Assembly: GCA_015057055.1 (NCBI GenBank) | Contig: SVFE01000015.1 | Location: 1 to 47,830 of the forward strand | DNA from: Lachnospiraceae bacterium | GTDB taxonomy: Bacteria > Bacillota > Clostridia > Lachnospirales > Lachnospiraceae | Direction of reading: 5' to 3' | DNA length: 47,830 bases | Shown: piece after piece, positions 8,209-20,062 of the stretch | Layout of the letters: each line of letters begins with the position of its first letter | Numbering within the stretch: position 1 is the first letter of the stretch | Notes under the pieces: model-generated | Told to the model about the DNA's origin: nothing | Databases searched by the model: none | Seen by the model: the letters and a program-made list of their open reading frames with translations, nothing else | Position numbers and translations under genes: made by a program

Positions 8209-8237
8209 GCATATCGGAAACGGATTTCTCATACAAT
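8209..8237 (+). promoter_or_regulatory. Predicted sigma-E (mother-cell) promoter of cwlD
   Basis: GCATATC at 8209-8215 matches the sigma-E -35 consensus KMATATT at six of seven positions, and CATACAAT at 8230-8237 is an exact fit to the -10 consensus CATACAHT. The spacer is 14 bases, the consensus value. In Bacillus subtilis cwlD belongs to the sporulation regulons, so position and gene identity agree. Not tested experimentally. Confidence 0.72.
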
Positions 8238-8284
8238 GGTGGTGAGGACAGAAATCCCGGACGAAGTTCGGGTGGAGCCGGAGT

Positions 8285-9028
8285 ATGCAGAAATTAGGAG
8301 TAGGAATTATTGCGGCAATTATGCTGGGACTTGCGGTGTTTTTGCTGGGAAAAATGAATGATATGAAACGTGAGAATGCAGAGACTGAAGCAATCTGCGA
8401 AACAGGCGAGGATGTATCCTTGAATGCGGCGCAGGAAATGCAAGCGGAAGGTCTCTGCATTGTTATTGATGCGGGACATGGTGGCATTGATTGCGGGAAA
8501 GTCAGTGAAAGCGGTATTTTGGAGAAAGATATCAATCTGCAAATGGCGTTTTTGCTTCGCAGCGCATTGGAGGAAGCGGGATTTACCGTGGTAATGACAA
8601 GAGAGAGTGATGCGGGGCTGTATGATGAAGATGCGCCCAACAAGAAAGTGCAGGATTTGCAAAGACGCGTAGCATTGATAGAAGAGAGCGGCGCAGTGAT
8701 GGTAATCAGTTTGCACCAAAACAGTTATCCGGACGCGTCTGTGCGGGGCGGGCAGGTGTTTTACTTCGAAGAAAGCGCGGAGGGGGAATGTTTGGCATCG
8801 TGCATCCAAAACCGGATCCGTCAGGATGTGGACCCCGAAAATCACCGTGAAATAAAGGGAGACGGCGATTACTTTTTGCTGCAACAGACCGAAACCGTAA
8901 CGGTCATTGTGGAATGCGGATTTTTGTCAAATCCGCAGGAGGCAGAACTTTTGAGCCGGGAAGAATATCAAATGCAGATGACGGAAGCCATTGTGGCAGG
9001 AATCATGGATTATCTGGCAGAAGAATAA
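8285..9028 (+). CDS. cwlD: N-acetylmuramoyl-L-alanine amidase CwlD (spore cortex)
   Basis: A 247-aa protein with an N-terminal membrane anchor or uncleaved signal (residues 5-22) and an Amidase_3 domain from ~57. The zinc ligands are visible: His65 in DAGHGG, Glu80 in GILEKDINL and the His of ISLHQNS; the catalytic Glu lies in VIVECGFLSN. CwlD removes the stem peptide from muramic acid so that muramic-delta-lactam can form in spore cortex. Domain order and size match CwlD rather than larger vegetative LytC-type amidases. A sigma-E-type promoter precedes it. The start ATG 8285 has GGAG just upstream. Confidence in the enzyme class is very high, in the cortex role high. Confidence 0.9.
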   Translation: MQKLGVGIIAAIMLGLAVFLLGKMNDMKRENAETEAICETGEDVSLNAAQEMQAEGLCIVIDAGHGGIDCGKVSESGILEKDINLQMAFLLRSALEEAGFTVVMTRESDAGLYDEDAPNKKVQDLQRRVALIEESGAVMVISLHQNSYPDASVRGGQVFYFEESAEGECLASCIQNRIRQDVDPENHREIKGDGDYFLLQQTETVTVIVECGFLSNPQEAELLSREEYQMQMTEAIVAGIMDYLAEE

Positions 9029-9090
9029 ACTTTATGTTTAATTATGGCAATTCGCTCTTCTTTTGTGGTGTCTTTGATTAAAATACGCAT
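9010..9090 (-). CDS. Possible 26-aa ORF, remnant of a small VbhA-like protein
   Basis: On the minus strand an ATG at 9090 is preceded by AAGGAG (9097-9102) at a six-base distance and opens a 26-codon frame beginning MRILIKDTTKEERIAIIKH and ending inside the 3' end of cwlD. From memory, this start resembles the N-terminus of ~60-70-residue small proteins common in Lachnospiraceae, some annotated as antitoxin VbhA-like; those continue with a (Y)xxYIDG segment that is absent here. It is therefore best read as a truncated remnant with an intact start region. It may still be translated. Low confidence in function. Confidence 0.4.
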   Translation of the reverse strand: MRILIKDTTKEERIAIIKHKVYSSAR

Positions 9091-9153
9091 AAAGTACTCC
9101 TTTATTCTGTGTTATGAATTAATTTAAGCATATCAGAAACACGAAAAAAAGAA

Positions 9154-9182
9154 TTTATAGAAGTTATCTTTTGTGTTATAAT
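9154..9182 (+). promoter_or_regulatory. Sigma-A promoter of the ywlC-rpiB operon
   Basis: TTTATA at 9154-9159 (four of six to TTGACA), a 17-base spacer and a perfect TATAAT at 9177-9182. Transcription would begin near 9189, giving a short leader before the TTG start at 9217. Confidence 0.65.
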
Positions 9183-9216
9183 CTAATGGATAATGAGCAC
9201 AAGAAGGAGACCGGCA

Positions 9217-10287
9217 TTGGAGACCAAAATTGTCAAAGTGAAAACAGAAGATGCGGCAGTGCTGTCTGCGGCAGGAGCGGTAATTGCCGGCGGTGGCTTG
9301 GTTGCATTTCCCACCGAGACGGTATACGGACTGGGGGGAGATGCTTTAAACAGAGAATCTTCCGAAAAGATTTATGCAGCAAAAGGAAGGCCTTCGGACA
9401 ATCCTTTGATTGTGCACATCAGTAAAACGGAAAGTGCGGAAAAAATCGCGGTAGACATTCCGGAAGAATTTTATCTGCTGGCAGAGACTTTTTGGCCGGG
9501 TCCCCTGACCATGATTTTGAAGAAAAATGAAACAGTTCCCCGGGAAACAACGGGAGGATTGGACACGGTGGCAATAAGGATGCCGGATCATCCGGTAGCT
9601 CTTGCGTTCATTGAAGCGGCCGGCGGATATGTGGCAGCGCCCAGCGCCAATGTTTCCGGAAGGCCAAGCCCTACGTTGGCCCGGCATGTAATCGAAGATA
9701 TGAACGGCCGGATTGACATGATTTTGGACGGCGGTGATGTGGGAATCGGAGTGGAATCCACCATTGTGGATTTGACCGGCGAGGTACCTACGATTTTAAG
9801 GCCCGGATATGTGACGGAAGAAATGTTGAAAAGAGTGCTGGGCAAGGTGGATACCGATAGGGCGATTATGTCGCCAGACAGCGGACAGGCACCCAAAGCA
9901 CCGGGAATGAAATATCGTCATTATGCCCCCAAGGGAAGTCTGTTCTTGGTGGAAGGCAGTCCGGAAGAAGTATGCGGACTGATGAAGCAAAACCTTGCGG
10001 AAGTCAAGAAAACAAAAGCAGGTTGCAAAACCGGCGTAATGGCCAGCGATGAACTACTGGCTCTGCTGGGAGAATTGCCGGATGCGGATGTGAAAAAGAG
10101 CCTGGGAAGTCAAAACGACAGCGGGGAAATTGCCAGACGTCTGTACCGGGTTTTGCGGGAATTTGACGAAGAAGAAGTGGAAGTTATCTACGGGGAAAGT
10201 TACTCCGGAGACGGCTTTGGACAAGCGGTTATGAACCGGCTGATGAAGGCGGCCGGATATTGCATTATAAACAAAACAAAAAAATAG
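9217..10287 (+). CDS. ywlC: L-threonylcarbamoyladenylate synthase (Sua5/YwlC type)
   Basis: A 356-aa protein of the long Sua5/YwlC type: an N-terminal YrdC domain (GGLVAFPTETVYGLGGDA; KGRPSDNPLIVHI; APSANVSGRPSPT) and a C-terminal Sua5 domain after ~200 with the linker motif APGMKYRHYAP. It makes threonylcarbamoyl-AMP from threonine, bicarbonate and ATP, the first step of t6A modification of tRNAs that read ANN codons. Start choice: AAGGAG at 9204-9209 lies seven bases before TTG 9217, while the in-frame ATG at 9193 precedes that site and the predicted transcript start leaves it almost leaderless, so TTG is preferred. First gene of an apparent operon with rpiB, dCMP deaminase and a wall hydrolase. 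Confidence 0.92.
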   Translation: METKIVKVKTEDAAVLSAAGAVIAGGGLVAFPTETVYGLGGDALNRESSEKIYAAKGRPSDNPLIVHISKTESAEKIAVDIPEEFYLLAETFWPGPLTMILKKNETVPRETTGGLDTVAIRMPDHPVALAFIEAAGGYVAAPSANVSGRPSPTLARHVIEDMNGRIDMILDGGDVGIGVESTIVDLTGEVPTILRPGYVTEEMLKRVLGKVDTDRAIMSPDSGQAPKAPGMKYRHYAPKGSLFLVEGSPEEVCGLMKQNLAEVKKTKAGCKTGVMASDELLALLGELPDADVKKSLGSQNDSGEIARRLYRVLREFDEEEVEVIYGESYSGDGFGQAVMNRLMKAAGYCIINKTKK

Positions 10288-10301
10288 GAGAGGATAAAAC
10301 G

Positions 10302-10739
10302 ATGAAAATTTCAATTGGATGCGATCACGGCGGTTATGATTTGAAAGAAGTGCTTAAGGCCTATTTGCAGGAAAAAGGATATGAGGTTTCGGATAAGGGA
10401 TGTAACAGTAAAGAATCCGTGGATTATCCTGCATTCGGACGGGCAGTGGCAAAAGATGTGGCCGGCGGCATCAGCGAAAAAGGGATTGTGATTTGTACCA
10501 CGGGAATCGGTATGAGCATTGTAGCGAACAAGGTGAAGGGAGTGCGCGCAGCGCTTTGTCACAACGAGCACACGGCAACCATGACAAGACTTCACAATAA
10601 TTCTAATGTGCTGGCGCTGGGAGCAGGAGAGATGGATGCAGAGATGGCAAAGAAGATTGCGGACATTTTCCTGACAACGGAATTTTCCGGTGAAGAGAGA
10701 CATCAGCGCAGAATTGACCAGATGATGAGCGAAGAATAA
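10302..10739 (+). CDS. rpiB: Ribose-5-phosphate isomerase B
   Basis: A 145-aa RpiB/LacAB-family protein that interconverts ribose 5-phosphate and ribulose 5-phosphate. The phosphate-binding N-terminus GCDHGGYDLK, the active-site Cys in ICTTGIGMSI, and the HNEHTATMTRLHNNSNVLALG segment are all present. The start is ATG 10302 with AGGAGAGG upstream; an earlier in-frame ATG would overlap the preceding gene. It lies 14 bases after ywlC, so they are likely co-transcribed. A LacAB-type or allose isomerase role is possible in the family, but no sugar-specific neighbours are present. Confidence 0.92.
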   Translation: MKISIGCDHGGYDLKEVLKAYLQEKGYEVSDKGCNSKESVDYPAFGRAVAKDVAGGISEKGIVICTTGIGMSIVANKVKGVRAALCHNEHTATMTRLHNNSNVLALGAGEMDAEMAKKIADIFLTTEFSGEERHQRRIDQMMSEE

Positions 10740-10762
10740 AAGGATTTGAGGGGGATGAACGA

Positions 10763-11242
10763 ATGAAAAGAGAAGGTTATATTTCCTGGGATGAGTATTT
10801 TATGGGCGTGTCGAAGTTGTCCGGCATGCGTTCCAAAGATCCCAATACCCAGGTCGGGGCCTGCATTGTCAGCAACAACAATAAGATTTTGTCGATGGGG
10901 TACAACGGTTTTCCCAATGGTTGCAGTGATGATGAATTTCCCTGGGACAGGGAAGGAGAAATGCTGGATACCAAATATCCTTTTGTGACCCACAGCGAGT
11001 TAAACGCGATTTTAAATTATCGGGGCGGTTCCCTGGAAGGGACCAAATTGTATGTTACGCTTTTTCCCTGCAATGAATGTGCGAAAGCCATTATCCAGGC
11101 AGGAATCCGTACGGTGGTATATGCGGATGATAAGTACTGCGGAACCCCGGGCAACATTGCGGCGAAGAAACTATTTGATGCGGCCGGAGTAAAGTATTAT
11201 TGTTATGAATCTACCGGACGTAAGGTGGAAATGGATTTATAG
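10763..11242 (+). CDS. dCMP deaminase (ComEB-like)
   Basis: A 159-aa zinc-dependent deaminase that converts dCMP to dUMP for dTTP synthesis. Zinc and proton-shuttle residues are visible: His77 and Glu79 in THSELNAI, and Cys103/Cys106 in FPCNECAKAI. The N-terminal SKDPNTQVGACIV segment is typical of the dCMP deaminase branch rather than of cytidine or tRNA-adenosine deaminases. Length fits the family. The gene follows rpiB by 23 bases with GAGGGGG-like ribosome binding sequence. In related bacteria the same gene is called comEB because of its place in the competence operon; no competence genes are found here. Confidence 0.92.
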   Translation: MKREGYISWDEYFMGVSKLSGMRSKDPNTQVGACIVSNNNKILSMGYNGFPNGCSDDEFPWDREGEMLDTKYPFVTHSELNAILNYRGGSLEGTKLYVTLFPCNECAKAIIQAGIRTVVYADDKYCGTPGNIAAKKLFDAAGVKYYCYESTGRKVEMDL

Positions 11243-11277
11243 AATTATTTTGTAGAATTAAGAGAGGATGCGTGCAG

Positions 11278-12519
11278 ATGCGTTCGAGGCGCCTTGGAAA
11301 GATGCTTTCCGTGAAAAACAGAATACGTTTGGTGGCGGCGGCTACGGCGGTTCTTATGGCTGTGGTCGATTTTCCCGTGTCTGTATTTGCAACCTCAGAT
11401 ACATCGGATACAAGGGAACAACTGGAAGAAGCCGAGCAGGAGATGGAAGAAGCCCAGCAGGAACTGGAGGAAGCCCAGGGACGGTTGCAGGAGACGCAGA
11501 ATAATCTGGCAGCACTTGAGGATGTGCAGGATACGTATCAGGGCCAAATGCAAATTCTCAACGAAGAGTTGACCCTGGTGGCGGATAATCTGGCGGTAAT
11601 CGAAACGGAAATACAGATTAAAGAAATCGAAATTCTTGAAACCACGCTGGCTTTGGAGGAAGCGGAGCGGATTCGGGAGGAACAGTATACCAGTATGCAG
11701 GAACGTATCCGTTTTCTCTATGAGCGGGGAGATACCGTGTATATGGAAATGCTGTTTTCCGCAAGGACCTTTGGTGAATTTTTAAATTATGCCGATTATA
11801 TCGAACAGCTTTCAGCATATGACCGGCGCATGTTGGAAGAATACATTGCAAATGAAGAACTGATTGCGCAGCAAAGGGCCCTTTTGGAAGAAGAAATGCT
11901 GGCGTTGGAAGAACTGCGGGCCGAGGCGCAGGAAGAACAGGGAAGAGTAAACGGACTGATTACGGCGACGGCGACCAATATTGCGACCACGGCAGATACC
12001 ATTGCAGGCGTAGAGGCGGCTGCGGCTGCTTATGAAGCGGAATGTGACCAAAGACAGGCGGAAGCGGAGGCAGCCCAGGCTGAGTATGAAGAAATTCTTG
12101 CGCAGTATCAGGAAGAACTTCGTTTGTCTCAGTTGGCGGCCCAGTCGGAGTGGAGAGATATTTCACAGGTAGCTTTTGAAGAAAATGACCGGTATTTGCT
12201 GGCCAATCTAATCTACTGTGAGGCCGGCGGAGAATCCTACGAAGGGCAGCTGGCTGTAGGCGCGGTTGTAATTAACCGTCTGCTCAGTTCCCGCTATCCG
12301 AATACCGTTACGGGAGTGATTTATCAGCGGAAGCAGTTTTCCCCGGTGCTGGACGGGCATCTGGCTGCTGCACTGGCACAAAACAAAGCCACGGAGAGTT
12401 GTTACCGGGCGGCGGATGAGGCAATGCGGGGGGTTACCAATGTGGGTAATTGCCTGTATTTCAGAACTCCCATTGAAGGTCTTACGGGAATTCAAATCGG
12501 CGGACATATTTTTTATTAA
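11278..12519 (+). CDS. Secreted coiled-coil cell wall hydrolase, SleB-like domain
   Basis: A 413-aa exported protein. A signal peptide covers residues ~1-38 (hydrophobic VAAATAVLMAVVDFPVSVFA). Residues ~40-285 are an almost continuous coiled coil rich in Glu, Gln and Ala, of the PcsB/CwlO N-terminal kind, with a short hydrophobic MLFSARTFGEFLNYADYI loop. The C-terminal ~115 residues are a Hydrolase_2 (SleB) domain: catalytic Glu315 in YCEAGGES, then GAVVINR and YFRTP. SleB-type enzymes are lytic transglycosylases that cut spore cortex or vegetative wall; CwlO-like coiled coils are often controlled by FtsEX. The combination suggests a regulated hydrolase of growing or germinating cells. ATG 11278 is chosen, but GTG 11272 is nearer to the GAGAGG site and remains possible. 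Confidence 0.88.
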   Translation: MRSRRLGKMLSVKNRIRLVAAATAVLMAVVDFPVSVFATSDTSDTREQLEEAEQEMEEAQQELEEAQGRLQETQNNLAALEDVQDTYQGQMQILNEELTLVADNLAVIETEIQIKEIEILETTLALEEAERIREEQYTSMQERIRFLYERGDTVYMEMLFSARTFGEFLNYADYIEQLSAYDRRMLEEYIANEELIAQQRALLEEEMLALEELRAEAQEEQGRVNGLITATATNIATTADTIAGVEAAAAAYEAECDQRQAEAEAAQAEYEEILAQYQEELRLSQLAAQSEWRDISQVAFEENDRYLLANLIYCEAGGESYEGQLAVGAVVINRLLSSRYPNTVTGVIYQRKQFSPVLDGHLAAALAQNKATESCYRAADEAMRGVTNVGNCLYFRTPIEGLTGIQIGGHIFY

Positions 12520-12560
12520 AAAGGTGCACAAATTGTGCATCAATAGAAAAGCATAAAAAT

Positions 12561-12608
12561 AATAAGGAATTTCCACATTAGCGAGGAGCGCAGTGGGAAT
12601 TCCTTATT
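12561..12608. terminator. Bidirectional terminator
   Basis: Arms 12561-12576 and 12593-12608 pair over 16 bases with a single mismatch around a loop of about 16 bases. The plus strand continues into a T-rich tract and the minus strand into another, so it can end both the wall-hydrolase operon and the facing DUF402 gene. The AT-rich spacer after it (12605-12660) has imperfect repeats of ATTTTATGTTT. Confidence 0.8.
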
Positions 12609-12660
12609 TTATATTTTATGTTTTATATTTTATGTTTTTGTTTTTCTGTATTTTATGTTT

Positions 12661-13140
12661 TTATTCTTCGACATTTTCAATGTGTCGCGTAAATTCACCG
12701 AAACGATTGCCGTAGATGATTTGCAATAACCGGTCCAAGTTTGTAAGAGAGGTTTTGAGTTGCCCGACGGAAATATCGCCGCTATCCAGGCAGGTAACCA
12801 TTTCGTCAATGTCCACGACTTTCACAAAACCGTCAGGGTAAATGATAACATCAGCCAGCAAATCCGTTACCACCAAGGCATTGTCATCTTCGCGGTAGGT
12901 GTAGTCAACAATGTCACAATACCAGTAGAGAAGGGAATTGTCCGCACGATAAAATTTGCTGATTTTAAAGCCTTCCTTCAAAAAATAGCAGGAATAGCCA
13001 TGGTGCAGGTCCTTTTTCGGCTTTAGAGCATTCCACTTTGTTAGAATCAAATCCTCATTGCATTCCAGGATAATGTCGTCCTTCAAAAGGACACATTCTT
13101 TGGGAATGAGGCGCTGGCGGTACAAAATCGGGTTTTTCAT
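12661..13140 (-). CDS. DUF402 family protein
   Basis: A ~159-aa protein with the DUF402 pattern: paired aromatic and acidic segments YWYCDIVDYTY, VVTDLLADVIIYPDG and VKVVDIDEM, in which conserved Asp/Glu residues bind divalent metal. Characterised DUF402 members (FomD and nucleoside tri/diphosphate phosphatases) remove phosphate or nucleotide groups; the substrate here is unknown. An upstream in-frame ATG at 13155 exists, but GGAG inside that region sits nine bases before ATG 13140, so the shorter start is preferred. It is a single minus-strand gene between two plus-strand operons and has its own promoter. No close partner is evident. Confidence 0.78.
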   Translation of the reverse strand: MKNPILYRQRLIPKECVLLKDDIILECNEDLILTKWNALKPKKDLHHGYSCYFLKEGFKISKFYRADNSLLYWYCDIVDYTYREDDNALVVTDLLADVIIYPDGFVKVVDIDEMVTCLDSGDISVGQLKTSLTNLDRLLQIIYGNRFGEFTRHIENVEE

Positions 13141-13190
13141 AAAGATATTCTCCATTCTGAAATCACTGATAAATCGTTCCCCAAATTGAC

Positions 13191-13218
13191 ATAATAGAAA
13201 TGTATAATTTATTGTGAA
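13191..13218 (-). promoter_or_regulatory. Promoter of the DUF402 gene
   Basis: Read on the minus strand: TTCACA (13218-13213) as -35, five of six to consensus, a 16-base spacer, and TATTAT (13196-13191) as -10. Transcription would start near 13184, about 45 bases before the coding start. Confidence 0.5.
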
Positions 13219-13246
13219 AAGTCTATCATAAAATGCGGTTTTTTAC

Positions 13247-13275
13247 TAGACATATTTGTGGAAAATGGGTATAAT
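13247..13275 (+). promoter_or_regulatory. Promoter of the ATP synthase operon
   Basis: TAGACA at 13247-13252 (five of six to TTGACA), a 17-base spacer and a perfect TATAAT at 13270-13275. The predicted start near 13282 gives a ~30-base leader ending in AGAGGAAG. This near-consensus promoter suits a strongly expressed operon. Confidence 0.78.
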
Positions 13276-13312
13276 TTTAACGATGGCCGTATACTGAGAG
13301 GAAGCGTTGGTA

Positions 13313-13579
13313 ATGGATTTGAAAAAAGAAAAGAAGCAGAAGGAAAGACAGACCACTCTGCGGATGCTTACTTTGATTAGTCAATTCGGAATCAACATGC
13401 TTGTTCCGATTTTTTTGTGTTTTTTTGCGGGCATGTATTTAGATCGGTTTTTAGGTACAAACTATTTCATTATTCTGTTCTTTTTTGTCGGTGCATTGGC
13501 AGGCTTTAGAAATGTATATATATTCGCGAAGCGTTCTACGCAAAAGCGGGGAGGGGCTGAAAATGAAAAAACGGATTAG
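13313..13579 (+). CDS. AtpZ/AtpI-type ATP synthase assembly protein
   Basis: An 88-aa membrane protein with two transmembrane segments (about residues 24-40 and 47-66) joined by a short loop with a conserved Asp (MYLDRFLG), the AtpZ/AtpI_gN hairpin layout. Basic residues surround both ends. Such proteins sit at the start of many F-type ATP synthase operons and are linked to c-ring assembly or to Mg2+/Ca2+ supply; the exact role is debated. ATG 13313 is chosen since AGAGGAAG lies eight bases before it; a TTG at 13307 is in frame. The next gene starts inside this one, which implies coupled translation. Confidence 0.8.
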   Translation: MDLKKEKKQKERQTTLRMLTLISQFGINMLVPIFLCFFAGMYLDRFLGTNYFIILFFFVGALAGFRNVYIFAKRSTQKRGGAENEKTD

Positions 13580-13988
13580 TGAAATGGTCTCCGGCAATCT
13601 AACGCTTTGTGAATTGTTGGCAGGAATCCTGTTTTTCGGAATGCTCTGTCAGATTGTGGGATGTATTTTTTTGAAAGAGAATTTGCTGTATCACAGCGTT
13701 GGTTTATGGCTCGGAGCAGTGGTTGCGATGCTGATGGCGGTGCATATGAATGCGTCCATCCAAAAAGCGGTGGTGCTGGATGCGGATTCGGCGGAAAAAG
13801 TAGCCAGAAAAGATACCATTCTTCGGTATTTTGCCATTGTGCTTATTTTGGGCGTTATGATGGTTTTGGATTTTGCCAATCCTCTGACTGCTTTTTTGGG
13901 AATCATGGGATTGAAGGTGGCGGCCTATGGTCAGCCGCTCACTCATAAATTGTTTCACAAATTTATAAAAGAAGAAAATATCTCATAA
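13563..13988 (+). CDS. atpI: ATP synthase subunit I-like protein
   Basis: A 141-aa membrane protein with four likely transmembrane helices (about 17-35, 44-64, 85-103 and 107-125) separated by a charged loop. The layout and its place directly before atpB match the ATP synthase I family, an assembly factor for the c-ring. ATG 13563 has GGGGAGGGG upstream and lies 17 bases inside the preceding gene. Sequence in this family is poorly conserved, so the call rests on topology and position. The operon thus has two small assembly proteins in tandem, as in several clostridia. Confidence 0.75.
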   Translation: MKKRISEMVSGNLTLCELLAGILFFGMLCQIVGCIFLKENLLYHSVGLWLGAVVAMLMAVHMNASIQKAVVLDADSAEKVARKDTILRYFAIVLILGVMMVLDFANPLTAFLGIMGLKVAAYGQPLTHKLFHKFIKEENIS

Positions 13989-14000
13989 GGAGGTGAAAAC

Positions 14001-14711
14001 ATGGGAACAGGAATGCTGTTATCAGGTGACCTGGGATTTATGATTGAAGGCGTATTTTCCTTCTATATCGGCGATACGGAAATCTGGATAACAACCTCAC
14101 ACATTTGTCTGTTGATTGTTCTGCTTGTTCTGACGGTGTTTGCGCTATGTGCGAACAGAGCGATGAAGAAGGCATCGGATGTACCGGGCAATTTCCAAAA
14201 TGTTGTGGAATTGGCGGTGGAAATGTTGGACAACATGGTAAAAAGTACGATGGGAAAAAACGCGACCGGTTTTCGGAATTACATCGGAACAATTTTTATC
14301 TTTATTTTGTTCAGTAACATATCCGGTTTGTTGGGACTCAGACCTCCTACTGCGGATTACGGCGTAACTTTTCCGCTGGGTATTTTGACCTTTACACTGG
14401 TCACCTTCAACAAGTTCAAACATCAGAAGGTATCCGGCGTAATCAAGGGTCTATGTGAACCGTGGCCGTTCTGGGCACCGATTAACATGATTGGTGATTT
14501 GGCGGTACCGATTTCGTTGTCGCTGCGTTTGTTTGCCAACGTGTTATCAGGAACCATCATGATGGCCCTGATTTACGGATTGCTAAATTGGATTGCACTG
14601 TTCTGGCCGGCAGTATTGCATGTCTATTTCGATATGTTCTCCGGAGCAATCCAGACATACGTTTTCTGTATGTTGACAATGACATACATTTCCGATGCTA
14701 TCGGAGAGTAA
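14001..14711 (+). CDS. atpB: F0F1 ATP synthase subunit a
   Basis: A 236-aa integral membrane protein forming the stator half-channels next to the c-ring. The essential Arg is in LSLRLFANVLSG, followed by the final two helices that contact the c subunit. The N-terminal half is short, as in other Gram-positive proteins. AAGGAGG lies nine bases before ATG 14001. It is 12 bases after atpI and followed by atpE. No unusual changes are seen. With the c subunit of this operon it is expected to conduct Na+. Confidence 0.95.
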   Translation: MGTGMLLSGDLGFMIEGVFSFYIGDTEIWITTSHICLLIVLLVLTVFALCANRAMKKASDVPGNFQNVVELAVEMLDNMVKSTMGKNATGFRNYIGTIFIFILFSNISGLLGLRPPTADYGVTFPLGILTFTLVTFNKFKHQKVSGVIKGLCEPWPFWAPINMIGDLAVPISLSLRLFANVLSGTIMMALIYGLLNWIALFWPAVLHVYFDMFSGAIQTYVFCMLTMTYISDAIGE

Positions 14712-14725
14712 AGTAAAAATTATAA

Positions 14726-15004
<279 letters not shown>

Positions 15005-15055
15005 TACTAAGTCTCAATAAAATACGAGGAGAAAGGAGGCTTAGGAGTCTTGAAT

Positions 15056-15606
15056 ATGGGATATAGTATGCTTTTGAGCAGTGCGGACAACGTATCGGAA
15101 GGATATGAAAGATTGTTCGACCTGGATATGCAGCTTTTGTTTGATTCCGGGTTAACACTGATTGCAGTTATCACTTTGTTTTTCATTCTTTCCAATTTCC
15201 TGTTCAATCCGGCAAGAAAGTTCCTGGAAGACCGTAAAGCACGGATTCAGGGCGATATCGATGCTGCGCAGAACGAAAAGGAAGATGCATTGGCATTAAA
15301 AGCAGAATACGAAGAAAAATTAAAAGATGTTGATAAAGAAGTTGAGCGGATCTTAAGCGAAGCAAGACAGAAAGCCATCGCCAATGAAAACAAAATCATT
15401 GCAGATGCAAAAGAAGAGGCAGCGGCCATTATTGCCCGTGCCAATGAAGAGGCAGAGCTTGAGAAGAAACGTGTTGTTGATGAAGTAAAACAGGAAATGA
15501 TTACCGTTGCTTCTTTGATGGCAGGAAAGGTTGTTTCCGGAAATATCGATACAACCGTGCAGGATAGTTTAATTGAAGAAACATTGAAAGAAATAGGTGA
15601 CAGTAC

Positions 15607-15619
<13 letters not shown>
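15056..15619 (+). CDS. atpF: F0F1 ATP synthase subunit b
   Basis: A ~187-aa peripheral-stalk protein: one transmembrane helix (about residues 32-50, LTLIAVITLFFILSNFLF) preceded by a ~30-residue external segment, and a long charged coiled coil to the C-terminus that binds delta. ATG 15056 lies eight bases after AGGAG; a TTG at 15050 is in frame but closer than normal. A second, stronger AAAGGAGG sits at 15032-15039. The external N-terminal segment is longer than in E. coli b but is seen in other clostridia. The 3' end overlaps atpH by 13 bases. Confidence 0.92.
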
Positions 15620-17690
<2,071 letters not shown>

Positions 17691-17721
17691 AAATGTTTAG
17701 TAAAGGAAAAGGTGACTGATT

Positions 17722-18609
17722 ATGGCTTCTATGAGAGACATAAAAAGACGTAAAGTCAGCATAGAAAGTACGCAGCAGATTACGAAAGCCATGAAACTTG
17801 TTTCCACCGTAAAATTGCAGAGAGCAAAGGTCAGAGCCGAGCAGTCCAAGATGTATTTTAAATGCATTTATGAGACCGTAAATTCCATTCTGGCCAGATC
17901 CACAGCAATCAATCACAGATATCTGAAGGAAGGAACCTGCGACAAAAAAGCGGTAATTATGATTACCGGTAATAAGGGTCTTGCCGGAGGATACAATTCC
18001 AATATTATCAAATTGGTGACCAGGGATTCCCGATTCACAAAGGAAAACACCGTGGTATACGCAATTGGTAAAAATGGTAAAGATACAATGAGGCGTATGG
18101 GGTATGAGGTAAAGAAGGATTATTCCGAAATGGTGGAAGAACCGATTTACCATGATGCCTCCGTCATTGCCAAGGATTTGCTGGAAGCATTTGAAGCAGG
18201 AGAAATAGGTGAAATCTATCTTGCATATACATTTTTCAAAAATACGGTGAGTCATATTCCCACGTTGTTGAAACTTCTTCCGGTGGATATGGAAGCTTCC
18301 GCGCCGGATGCAGGTGATGCGGCTTCCAAGGAAGCGGAGAAAAAGGATATGATTCCCATGAATTTTGAGCCGGCAGATGAGGAAGCATTGGATTTGATTA
18401 TTCCAAAGTATATAACGAGTCTGATTTTCGGAGCCATGGTGGAAGCTGTGGCCAGTGAGAACGGTGCACGTATGCAGGCAATGGATTCGGCAACAAATAA
18501 TGCGGCAGAAATGATTGATAAATTGTCGTTGATGTATAACAGAGCACGTCAGAGTTCGATTACACAGGAACTTACCGAAATTATAGCCGGTGCTGACGCG
18601 ATAAATTAG
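17722..18609 (+). CDS. atpG: F0F1 ATP synthase subunit gamma
   Basis: A 295-aa central shaft protein. The N-terminal coiled-coil start MRDIKRRKVSIESTQQITKA-type segment and the C-terminal partner helix (MIDKLSLMYNRARQSSITQELTEI) are conserved. Between residues ~185 and 225 an acidic, low-complexity insert (APDAGDAASKEAEKKD) lies in the globular middle domain, where the family tolerates variation. Starts with AAAGGTG upstream. Essential for coupling rotation of the c-ring to catalysis. Confidence 0.96.
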   Translation: MASMRDIKRRKVSIESTQQITKAMKLVSTVKLQRAKVRAEQSKMYFKCIYETVNSILARSTAINHRYLKEGTCDKKAVIMITGNKGLAGGYNSNIIKLVTRDSRFTKENTVVYAIGKNGKDTMRRMGYEVKKDYSEMVEEPIYHDASVIAKDLLEAFEAGEIGEIYLAYTFFKNTVSHIPTLLKLLPVDMEASAPDAGDAASKEAEKKDMIPMNFEPADEEALDLIIPKYITSLIFGAMVEAVASENGARMQAMDSATNNAAEMIDKLSLMYNRARQSSITQELTEIIAGADAIN

Positions 18610-18612
18610 TGA

Positions 18613-20019
<1,407 letters not shown>

Positions 20020-20062
20020 TTGTTAACGGACGCTTTAGAGTTGAGAAGGAGCTGGCAGTTCA

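Noticed and set aside
13186-13208. TTGACA plus TATAAT as the atp promoter
   Set aside because: The spacer is only 11 bases; the pair TAGACA-N17-TATAAT at 13247-13275 is much better.
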